NCBI RefSeq assembly: GCF_016908975.1 | Contig: NZ_JAFBEX010000001.1 | Location: 186,001 to 250,000, forward strand | Reading direction: 5' to 3' | Length of the DNA: 64,000 nt | Source of the DNA: Neobacillus cucumis | Lineage (GTDB): Bacteria > Bacillota > Bacilli > Bacillales > Cytobacillaceae | In this document: one piece after another, positions 8,343 through 16,062 of the stretch | How positions within the stretch are numbered: the stretch's first letter is position 1 | How the letters are laid out: each line of letters opens with the position of its first letter | The notes under the pieces: model-generated | Database searches by the model: none | Seen by the model: the letters and a program-made list of their open reading frames with translations, nothing else | What the model was told of the DNA's origin: nothing | Program-made: the position numbers and the translations under genes

Positions 8343-9464
8343 CTATAACTTAGTAATTTTCGCCTTTCTCATCGTAAAATCTTCATTTTGATAATAACTA
8401 TTCTTTACCAGTATGTTAGGTCCCAAGCAGGCAACTTGCGGACAATGGCAGCTCAATCCCTTTGCTATATTTGAGGATTGCCAAGTTTGATAGGTATCAA
8501 GTAAAGTAGTGGTTTGAATGTTCCCAAGAGGCGGTGTGTCACCAAAGTCGGTCACGATAATATCCCCTGTAAAGATATTAACATTCAACCGCGACCGACC
8601 ATCCGGATCATTCCGAACCGTTACATTTTTGCTTTTATATAACCGCTCCAACAACTTCAAATCTTCCGGGTTGATGCTGCATGCATAAAATGGCAACGTC
8701 CCAAACAACATCCATACATCTTCATCCCTAATATCCAGTAAATGATGAATTGCCGCTCTTACTTCCTCTAGTGGAAGTGTTTCAAGATTACTAGCAAAAT
8801 CACTAGGATACATAGGATGAACCTCATGTCGTTGACATAACATCTCGTCAACGATTTGCCGGTGAATTTTTTCTAAGTGTGGAAGAGTTCGCTTGTTTAA
8901 CATAGTCTCTGCCGAAACCATGATTCCTGCTTTCACAAGCTCACGGCTGTTTTCTATCATTCTCGTAAAGTATGCTTCCCGTTGTTTAAAATCAGGCCGT
9001 TTCTCCATTCTTGCAAAACCGCCCTCGACAAAATCATCGACTGTGCCCCAGTTATGTGAAATATGTAAAACATCTAAATAAGGGACAATTAGTTCATATC
9101 GTCCTAATTCAAGGGTTAAATTGGAATTGATTTGGGTACGTACGCCACGCTCATGAGCATACTTTAAAATTGGTACCACATAATTTTTTACGGAGGATAA
9201 GGAAAGCATTGGTTCTCCGCCTGTAATACTTATGGAACGAAGTGCCGGAATCTCATCTAATCTTTTTAAAAGCAAATCTAACGGCAATGCTTCGGGATCC
9301 TTTGTCTGTAGTGTATAGCCAACCGCACAATGTTCACACCGCATATTGCAAAGTGTTGTCGTGGTAAATTCGATATTCGAAAGTAGTGTCTTCCCATACT
9401 CTTCAACATCTAAATAAGCTTCCCATGGGTCATATTGGGGGGCTATTTTTTTTCTAGTTAACAT
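8343..9464 (-). CDS. yfkAB: Radical-SAM / CxCxxxxC protein YfkAB
   Basis: 373 aa. The N-terminal radical-SAM [4Fe-4S] motif appears as CNMRCEHC (CxxxCxxC) near residue 39, followed by SITGGEPML, the SAM-binding GGE motif. The C-terminal end carries CHCPQVAC, the CxCxxxxC signature that defines this family. Length matches the B. subtilis protein. Substrate and reaction are unknown. It is monocistronic, with its own terminator. Confidence 0.88.
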   Translation of the reverse strand: MLTRKKIAPQYDPWEAYLDVEEYGKTLLSNIEFTTTTLCNMRCEHCAVGYTLQTKDPEALPLDLLLKRLDEIPALRSISITGGEPMLSLSSVKNYVVPILKYAHERGVRTQINSNLTLELGRYELIVPYLDVLHISHNWGTVDDFVEGGFARMEKRPDFKQREAYFTRMIENSRELVKAGIMVSAETMLNKRTLPHLEKIHRQIVDEMLCQRHEVHPMYPSDFASNLETLPLEEVRAAIHHLLDIRDEDVWMLFGTLPFYACSINPEDLKLLERLYKSKNVTVRNDPDGRSRLNVNIFTGDIIVTDFGDTPPLGNIQTTTLLDTYQTWQSSNIAKGLSCHCPQVACLGPNILVKNSYYQNEDFTMRKAKITKL

Positions 9465-9665
9465 ATAAACTCCTTAAAAATCTGTCTTAAAAACTTTTTT
9501 TATTATATCTGATTTAGAGGTAAAACGGTTGTATTAACTATTACAAAATTCTATGTATGAAAAAATGTGTCTATTCAAGGAACATTATCCAAAAAGACAC
9601 ATAATCCGACCTTTTTCGTTTACAATATACAAATAATATTAAACGTTAGAATGGTGGTAATCTTT

Positions 9666-10472
9666 ATGGAAATGCAACCTTTACATGAAGCGGAAAAGCT
9701 GGCCTTAAAAAAGATTAAAATCTTCCGACAAAGCATCCTTCGTTATCTTTTACGGGCAATGCTTGCGAGCATGTTTATCGGTTTTGGTGTAATTGTAGCC
9801 TTCAAGACAGGCAATTTCTTCTTTCTTAAAGATTCTCCTCTTGCCTATCCTATGGCAGCACTTACCTTTGGATCAGCAATTATTTTAATTGCATACGGTG
9901 GCGGTGATTTATTTACGGGTAATACTTTCTATTACACCTATGCTGCACTGCGTAAAAAAATGGCTTGGGTGGATGTTATAAAACTATGGATTTGCAGCTA
10001 TATCGGAAATATTTTAGGAGCAGCCGTGTTCGCCTTTATTATTTTCACTACCGGACTATATGCAGATGCTTCTGTTAATGGCTTTTTACTTCATGTCGTA
10101 GAAGTGAAAATGCAGGTTCCAACAACTCAGTTATTCTTTAGAGCAATTCTTTGTAACTGGCTAGTTTGTATGGCCTTTTTCCTTCCAATGGGTTTAAAAG
10201 GTGATGGACCAAAGATGTTTGCCATGATGTTATTTGTATTTTGTTTCTTTATTTCAGGATACGAGCATAGTATTGCCAATATGTGTACATTCGCCATCGC
10301 ACTTGTATTAAATCATCCTGGGACCATATCTTGGGCGGGGGTTGTTCATAATTTAGTGCCTGTTACGATTGGCAATTTAATTGGCGGTGCGGTTTTCATG
10401 GCGATGATGTATTATTATGCCAATAAGCCTTACTTAGCGGAGTATGATAAGGAACAGGAGATTAAAAATTAG
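9666..10472 (+). CDS. Formate/nitrite transporter family channel
   Basis: 268 aa with six hydrophobic helices. Hallmarks of the FNT pentameric channel are GGGDLFTGNT in the second helix region and SGYEHSIANM with the central His. It would move formate, nitrite or a related small anion. The frame is open from 9567, but ATG 9666 is preceded by a GGTGG-type ribosome site and starts at the family's usual N-terminus. No formate or nitrite enzyme is adjacent, so the substrate is open. Confidence 0.87.
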   Translation: MEMQPLHEAEKLALKKIKIFRQSILRYLLRAMLASMFIGFGVIVAFKTGNFFFLKDSPLAYPMAALTFGSAIILIAYGGGDLFTGNTFYYTYAALRKKMAWVDVIKLWICSYIGNILGAAVFAFIIFTTGLYADASVNGFLLHVVEVKMQVPTTQLFFRAILCNWLVCMAFFLPMGLKGDGPKMFAMMLFVFCFFISGYEHSIANMCTFAIALVLNHPGTISWAGVVHNLVPVTIGNLIGGAVFMAMMYYYANKPYLAEYDKEQEIKN

Positions 10473-10536
10473 GCCCTGTTTAACATATCGACAAATTCCC
10501 AGGGAAATATCAACAAAAACAATGAGTTATCGACAA

Positions 10537-10575
10537 CAATTATGAATATTCTAAAAATAATAATTGTTTTAGTAG
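10537..10575 (+). terminator. Possible terminator after the FNT gene
   Basis: ACAATTAT and ATAATTGT pair and are followed by TTTTAG. It is an AT-only stem. A second small dyad (GCTGGA/TCCAGC, 10579-10594) lies next to it at the recQ 3' end but lacks a T tract. Confidence 0.35.
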
Positions 10576-10596
10576 AGCTGGATATTTTCCAGCCCA

Positions 10597-12723
10597 CTAT
10601 TCTCTACTTAACACATTAAGGTACACTTTGATCATAAAGTAGCTGACTTCTTCAGGAAGAAGTTCTTTTATTGGTTTTAAGCGACTTCTCCCGACTTCTG
10701 CTACAGCCTGCTCTAATAATGGCAAGTACTCATCCGGAATGCATTCTCTGATATTAATGTTCATTCCCTGCTGTGCACATTGAATCATATGCTCCTCAAT
10801 GGTTTGGAGTGATAGGTCTCGGCGTTTCGCAATTTCTTGGAGCGAAAGATTTTCTTGGTACAAGTTATACGTTTCGATATGAGAATCCCGAACGGTCTTT
10901 TTGGCCGTTTTTTTCGTTGTATTTGTTGCCGGGAGTACCTCGCTTTGATAATCTGGATGTTCTTCGAGAAAATCACGAATGGCTTGCAGGAATTCTAGGC
11001 CATATTTTTTCAGCTTGTTCTCACCTACTCCACTTACCTGTAAAAATTCCTCACTTGTTTTCGGCTGTTTAGCACACATATCCTTAATAGCTGCATCCGA
11101 AAAGATGACAAATGGCGGCACATGTTCCACTTCAGCAATTCGCTTCCGAACTTCTCGTAATTCTTCAAACAGCGGATCATTTTTTGAAACTTGTTTAACC
11201 TGGACTGCTTCTCTTCGATACACCTGCTGCTTGCCTAAAAGGACATCCTTTCCTTTCGGTGACACAAAGATCGTTGGAAATTGCCCTTGCTCAATAGCGA
11301 TTAATTCCTGTGAAATGAGAAACTCAATAAATTCCCCCACTTCTTTTGTACTCTGATTATTCATAATTCCATATGTAGACAGATGATCAAAGCCTAACTC
11401 GGTAACTTTTTTGTTCTTTGAGCCTGTTAAGACTTGCGCTGTAAGATTTTTTCCAAATCGTTGCCCCATACGAATCACACAGGACAAGACCATTTGTGCC
11501 TCTTTAGTTACATCGATTTTAGTTCTAGCATCCAAACAATTTCCGCATCTGCCACAGCTCTCTGTTTCCGTTTCACCAAAGTATTTTAAAATAAACTCCT
11601 GGAGACAGTTCTCCGTATGACAATAATCGGCCATCTGCTGCAGTTTTTCCAGTTCTTGCGTCATCCTGCTTCGGTCACTGGATTGATCGATTAAGAAACG
11701 TTGAACTTGTACATCCTGCGGGGAATAAAGTAAAACACATTCACTAGCCAACCCGTCTCGCCCCGCACGGCCGGCTTCTTGATAATAACTTTCCATATTT
11801 TTCGGCATTTGAAAATGAACGACATAACGAATATTGGATTTATCAATTCCCATTCCAAACGCGGAGGTCGCCACCATAACAGATGCTTTATCCTCCAAAA
11901 AGCGTTCTTGTTCACGAGCCCGCTCAGAATCTCCCATCCCTGCATGATACCTAGCAACATTTATTTGTTCCTTACGCAATTTTTCGTAGAGCTGATCAAC
12001 ATTTTTCCTTGTGGCAGCGTAGATAATGCCCGCTTCTTGTTGATTTTTTTTAAGATAACTGAGGAGATACTTTAGCCGATCCTGACCTTTGATCACTGAG
12101 AATGATAAATTTTCCCGTTCAAATCCGGTGATAATGCTATTTGCTTGGTCAATTTGAAGTGAGTAACAAATGTCCTCCCGAACTCTTGGTGTTGCCGTTG
12201 CGGTTAGGGCAAGGACTGCTGGTTTTTGCGGAAGGCTGTTGACCATCTGCTGAATATGACGATAGCTAGGGCGGAAATCATGCCCCCATTGGGAAATACA
12301 GTGTGCTTCGTCCACCGCCACTAATGGAATTTCCATCTGGCGAAGGTCCTCAATAAAATCATATGACTCTAATCTTTCAGGAGCTATATATAATAACTTG
12401 TATTTCCCCTCTTTTGCTTGATTAATTCTCCTATTGGCTTCTGAAAAACTTAATGAGCTATTAATAAAGGTAGCTGGGATTCCTACTTGGATGAGGGCAT
12501 CGACTTGGTCCTTCATTAAGGAAATGAGTGGGGAAATCACGATTGTGGTACCTGAAAGGACGAGGGCTGGAATTTGATAACAAATGGATTTCCCACCTCC
12601 TGTCGGCATGACACAAATGGTATTCCGTCCTGTTAATACCGACCGGATGACTTGCTCTTGTCCGTTCCGGAAGGCGCTGTATCCGAAGTGAGTTTTTAGC
12701 AGGGAAAGTGCTTGATCGAACAA
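10597..12723 (-). CDS. recQ: ATP-dependent DNA helicase RecQ
   Basis: 3'-5' DNA helicase of recombination repair, about 708 aa. Walker A MPTGGGKS and DEAH box VDEAHCISQWGHDFRPSY lie in the first domain, with motif VI QEAGRAGRDG in the second. A zinc-binding RQC segment (CHTENCLQ...CGRCGNC) and an HRDC domain follow, then a C-terminal extension with a helix-turn-helix-like segment LSLQEIAKRRDLSLQTIEEH. I chose TTG 12723 because AAAGGAG sits 7-8 nt before it; the frame opens slightly upstream (TTG 12750) with no ribosome site. It is the long RecQ form seen in many bacilli. Confidence 0.93.
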   Translation of the reverse strand: MFDQALSLLKTHFGYSAFRNGQEQVIRSVLTGRNTICVMPTGGGKSICYQIPALVLSGTTIVISPLISLMKDQVDALIQVGIPATFINSSLSFSEANRRINQAKEGKYKLLYIAPERLESYDFIEDLRQMEIPLVAVDEAHCISQWGHDFRPSYRHIQQMVNSLPQKPAVLALTATATPRVREDICYSLQIDQANSIITGFERENLSFSVIKGQDRLKYLLSYLKKNQQEAGIIYAATRKNVDQLYEKLRKEQINVARYHAGMGDSERAREQERFLEDKASVMVATSAFGMGIDKSNIRYVVHFQMPKNMESYYQEAGRAGRDGLASECVLLYSPQDVQVQRFLIDQSSDRSRMTQELEKLQQMADYCHTENCLQEFILKYFGETETESCGRCGNCLDARTKIDVTKEAQMVLSCVIRMGQRFGKNLTAQVLTGSKNKKVTELGFDHLSTYGIMNNQSTKEVGEFIEFLISQELIAIEQGQFPTIFVSPKGKDVLLGKQQVYRREAVQVKQVSKNDPLFEELREVRKRIAEVEHVPPFVIFSDAAIKDMCAKQPKTSEEFLQVSGVGENKLKKYGLEFLQAIRDFLEEHPDYQSEVLPATNTTKKTAKKTVRDSHIETYNLYQENLSLQEIAKRRDLSLQTIEEHMIQCAQQGMNINIRECIPDEYLPLLEQAVAEVGRSRLKPIKELLPEEVSYFMIKVYLNVLSRE

Positions 12724-12827
12724 AATGAGTTCTCCTTTCTCAAAATACAATTTAAGTAACTGTCTTTATTATACTGCTTTAGGGAGGGAGGTGCTTTAAT
12801 AATTTATTATCTCAGGGTATGTTTTAT

Positions 12828-13300
12828 TGAACGAGAGTAAACTTATTCAATCCCAGAGTATTTTCCTCTTATCCGCGAGTAACCTCTTCTTATCCACGAG
12901 TAATTTTCTCCTATCCGAGAGTATTTTTTCTAAACGAGAGTAATCTCCGCTTATCCGAGAGTATTTTCCTCTTATCCGCGAGTAACCTCTCCTTATCCAC
13001 GAGTAATTTTCTCCTATCCGAGAGTATTTTTTCTAAACGAGAGTAATCTCCTCTTATCCGAGAGTATTTTCCTCTTATTCGCGAGTAACCTCTCCTTATC
13101 CACGAGTAATTTTCTCCTATTCGAGAGTATTTTCTAAACGAGAGTAATCTCCCCTTATCCGAGAGTATTTTCCTCTTATCCGCGAGTAACCTCTTCTTAT
13201 CCACGAGTAATTTTCTCCTATCCGAGAGTATTTTTTCTAAACGAGAGTAATCTCCTCTTATGCGAGAGTATTTTCTTCTTATCCGCGAGTAACCCCCTTC
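12828..13300. repeat. Tandem array, 103-bp super-repeat made of five about 21-bp subunits
   Basis: About 4.6 copies of a 103-bp unit start at 12828, 12931, 13034, 13135 and 13238 (one copy is 101 bp). Each unit has five subunits of 23, 21, 21, 21 and 17 bp built on GAGAGTA/GCGAGTA/ACGAGTA followed by a C/T-rich stretch ending in TATCC. Average subunit length is 20.6 bp, about two DNA turns. All three minus-strand frames stay open because the unit lacks stop codons and 103 is not a multiple of three, which argues against coding. It lies between recQ and a thiolase terminator. Confidence 0.9.
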
Positions 13301-13308
13301 TATCAACA

Positions 13309-13343
13309 CAAAAAATAAGACTATCGGTATCACCAATAGTCTT
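13309..13343 (-). terminator. Terminator of the thiolase gene
   Basis: Arms AAGACTATCGGT (13317-13328) and ACCAATAGTCTT (13332-13343) form a 12-bp stem with one G-T pair and a 3-nt loop. Read on the minus strand the stem is followed by ATTTTTTG. Confidence 0.85.
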
Positions 13344-13414
13344 AGATTGTTTTTATTTAAAAATATTACTTAAAATCTCTAATCTAAAACCAAATTTCCT
13401 GCAGCACTTTAGGA

Positions 13415-14578
13415 TTAATCTAATCTTTCTATAATAGTGGCATTCGCCATCCCGTGTCCCTCACACATCGTTTGTAATCCATATCGTCCGCTAGTCCGCT
13501 CGAGCTCGTGCATCATCGTAACCATTAAGCGTGCACCGCTGCCGCCAAGAGGATGGCCTAAGGCGATGGCGCCGCCGTTAGGGTTTAGCTTTGCCGGGTC
13601 AGCTCCTGTCTCCTTCAACCACGCTAGCGTTACTGGTGCAAAAGCTTCATTGACCTCGAATACATCAATATCATGAATCGAGAGACCTGATTTTTCTAAG
13701 GCCTTTTGTGTCGCCGGAATCGGTCCAGTCAGCATCAAAGTTGGGTCAGACCCGACAACCACTCGTGTATGGACGCGGAAACGCGGTTGCAAATCAAGTT
13801 CCTCCGCTTTTTCCCGAGACATCAATAAAATAGCAGCAGCACCATCACTAATTTGGCTGGAGTTTCCGGCATGAATTACCCCGTCTTCCTTAAAGGATGG
13901 ACGTAGCCCCGCCAAAGCTTCTAGAGAAGTTCCTTTTCTTGGTCCAGAATCCTCTGTAATCACAGCCGTTGTTCCGTCTGGAAGGGTCACTTCGATTGGA
14001 AAAATCTCTCTGAAAAAATATCCTTCTTTCTGTGCCTTAAGAGCTTTTTGATGACTCTCAAGCGAGAATTGGTCCAGCTCAGCACGGGTAAATCGATATT
14101 TTTCAGCAATCCGTTCCGCAGAAAATCCCTGATGAATCATTTCATACTTTGACCGTAAATTCGGGCTAAACGGTTCGTCAGCTCCCTTGTAGTTAGACCC
14201 CATTGGAACACGAGACATACTTTCAACCCCTCCGGCTATAACCACATCCATGTCTCCGGAAAGGATAGCTTGTGCCGCAAAATGAACGGCTTGTTGACTG
14301 GAGCCGCATTGACGATCGATTGTCGTACCTGGAACCTCGATTGGGAATCCGGCAATTAACGCAGCTACCCGTGCAATATCACCGGCCTGTTCTCCTGATT
14401 GGGTAACGCACCCTAAAATAACGTCATCAATAATCGCTGGATCAATTCCTGCCCGATTAACCAGCTCTTGTAAGGTTAATGCAGCCAGATCATCAGGCCG
14501 TATATCCTTTAACATCCCATTTTTTCTTCCTACTGGTGTACGGACACCTTCAATAATTACTACATCACGCATCTTCAC
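13415..14578 (-). CDS. Thiolase family protein (acetyl-CoA acyltransferase)
   Basis: 387 aa cytoplasmic thiolase, for thiolytic cleavage of 3-ketoacyl-CoA or condensation of acetyl-CoA. Nucleophile Cys in DRQCGSSQQAV near residue 88; catalytic His in GGAIALGHPLGGSGAR and catalytic Cys in MCEGHGMANA near the C-terminus, where CxGxG is the usual form and CEGHG is an acceptable variant. GTG 14578 and ATG 14572 are both possible starts behind GGAAGG. It stands alone, without fad partners, so beta-oxidation versus ketothiolase cannot be decided. Confidence 0.88.
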   Translation of the reverse strand: MKMRDVVIIEGVRTPVGRKNGMLKDIRPDDLAALTLQELVNRAGIDPAIIDDVILGCVTQSGEQAGDIARVAALIAGFPIEVPGTTIDRQCGSSQQAVHFAAQAILSGDMDVVIAGGVESMSRVPMGSNYKGADEPFSPNLRSKYEMIHQGFSAERIAEKYRFTRAELDQFSLESHQKALKAQKEGYFFREIFPIEVTLPDGTTAVITEDSGPRKGTSLEALAGLRPSFKEDGVIHAGNSSQISDGAAAILLMSREKAEELDLQPRFRVHTRVVVGSDPTLMLTGPIPATQKALEKSGLSIHDIDVFEVNEAFAPVTLAWLKETGADPAKLNPNGGAIALGHPLGGSGARLMVTMMHELERTSGRYGLQTMCEGHGMANATIIERLD

Positions 14579-14960
14579 TCTTCCTTCCTATAACCCAAGA
14601 TTATTAACATTCCGGTATAAATAGGTAGTAGCCGTGTGGGATTCTACATATGCATAGGGAAATTTAGGAATTTCCCACAATTATGGGGACAATTCTACAT
14701 ACAAAATGGTAATTCCTCCAAAAACAAAGAGAAATTCTTCCATTATTTATATTAATTTCTATTCTGCATGATAACGCACTATGTACTTCTATTGTAATAA
14801 GTAAAAATTCTTTTGAATTTTTTTGCACTTATTTATGCAACGGCACAAAAAAAATAGATTCATAACCCATAAAGAGAGAATCCTCAGCGGAAAGGATTAA
14901 TTTTCAACCGTAAATACGATATGATTATTCTATATCAACAATAAGGTGGGAGTTACTAAT
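14579..14960. other. Intergenic region, thiolase / hydroxyacid dehydrogenase
   Basis: A divergent promoter region of about 380 bp. There is an AT-rich stretch with a TTGCA/TGCAA dyad near 14822-14840 and a possible -10 TATGAT near 14920, but no -35 I would defend. I see no small gene or RNA motif. Confidence 0.4.
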
Positions 14961-15923
14961 ATGAGCAAACGGAAAATTGTAATTACACAAAACCTTAAAC
15001 CGGAACACATAGCACAAATAAAACACATGGTCCCTGAATGGGACGTTATTGTCGGCAAAGAGCCAGCCCTATGGAAGGAACATGCTAAAGATGCTGAAAT
15101 CATTGTCGGCTGGAAAGGTGGTTTAGCAGATTATTGTCTTGAAGAAGTGTCCAGTCTTAAATGGCTGCAAACTTGGAGTGCCGGAGTAGATTCACTTCCC
15201 CTCGAGCGGCTTCAAATAAAAAATACGATATTAACGAGCGCCAACGGTGTACATGCCTACCCGATTTCGGAAACTATTTTTGCCTTAATGTTAGGTCTAA
15301 CAAGAAAAATCCATACCTATGTAAAAAATCAACAAACAAAAACATGGGACCATTCCAGCATCAAACTCGAGATTCATGAAAAAACAATTGGAATTATTGG
15401 CGTTGGCGAAATTGGAAAAGAAACGGCTAAAATTGCCAAGGCATTTGGCATGACGGTACTTGGTGCGAGGCACTCCGGAAAACCTGCTGACTTTGTCGAT
15501 GAGATGTATACTTCAGACCAATTAGATCAGCTGCTGCCCAAATGTGACTATGTAGTGGCCATACTACCCCTTACACCAGAAACCCATCACTTATTTGGGG
15601 AAAAGCAATTCAATCAAATGAAGTCCTCTGCCTATTTTATCAATATAGGAAGAGGAGAAGTTGTTGTGGAGGAGGACCTAGTACAGGCCTTACAAGAAGG
15701 CACCATTGCAGGTGCAGGCCTCGACGTATTTGAGACAGAACCACTCATGCCAGAAAGTCCATTATGGGAGATGGACAATGTCATTATTACTCCACACACT
15801 TCAGGGTCCACAGAGCACTATAATGAACGAGTCATTGAGAATATTCTCATTCCAAATTTAAAGACCTATCTAGACGGAAAAATTCCGAACATTAATTTGG
15901 TTAATTATCATAAAGGCTATTAA
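14961..15923 (+). CDS. D-isomer-specific 2-hydroxyacid dehydrogenase, NAD-dependent
   Basis: 320 aa. Rossmann motif IGIIGVGEIGKETAKIA near residue 140; catalytic Arg in NIGRGEVV, Glu in FETEPL and His in ITPHTSGS are in the family's order. It would interconvert a 2-keto acid and a D-2-hydroxy acid (glyoxylate/hydroxypyruvate reductase-like). ATG 14961 is preferred over the GTG at 14946 because AAGGTGGGAG acts as its ribosome site. Single gene; the physiological substrate is unknown. Confidence 0.87.
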   Translation: MSKRKIVITQNLKPEHIAQIKHMVPEWDVIVGKEPALWKEHAKDAEIIVGWKGGLADYCLEEVSSLKWLQTWSAGVDSLPLERLQIKNTILTSANGVHAYPISETIFALMLGLTRKIHTYVKNQQTKTWDHSSIKLEIHEKTIGIIGVGEIGKETAKIAKAFGMTVLGARHSGKPADFVDEMYTSDQLDQLLPKCDYVVAILPLTPETHHLFGEKQFNQMKSSAYFINIGRGEVVVEEDLVQALQEGTIAGAGLDVFETEPLMPESPLWEMDNVIITPHTSGSTEHYNERVIENILIPNLKTYLDGKIPNINLVNYHKGY

Positions 15924-16017
15924 ATGGGTGTTAGAAAGACAGCAAAAACGGAATTTACTATCTAAAAGAATATCACAACAAATGGCAGAATGGCTGTCAC
16001 AGAATAATAAATAATAG

Positions 16018-16054
16018 AAAAAAACATTCCGAAATAAAAACGGAATGTTTTTTT
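16018..16054. terminator. Bidirectional terminator
   Basis: AAAACATTCCG (16021-16031) and CGGAATGTTTT (16041-16051) flank a 9-nt loop, with a T run on each strand. It ends both the plus-strand dehydrogenase and the minus-strand GTPase gene. Confidence 0.85.
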
Positions 16055-16062
16055 CTACTTTT

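Noticed and set aside
12911..13336. A 141-codon minus-strand open frame across the 103-bp array
   Set aside because: It exists only because the repeat has no stop codons. Each 103-bp copy shifts the frame, there is no ribosome site, and the peptide is a reshuffled K/R/L repeat.
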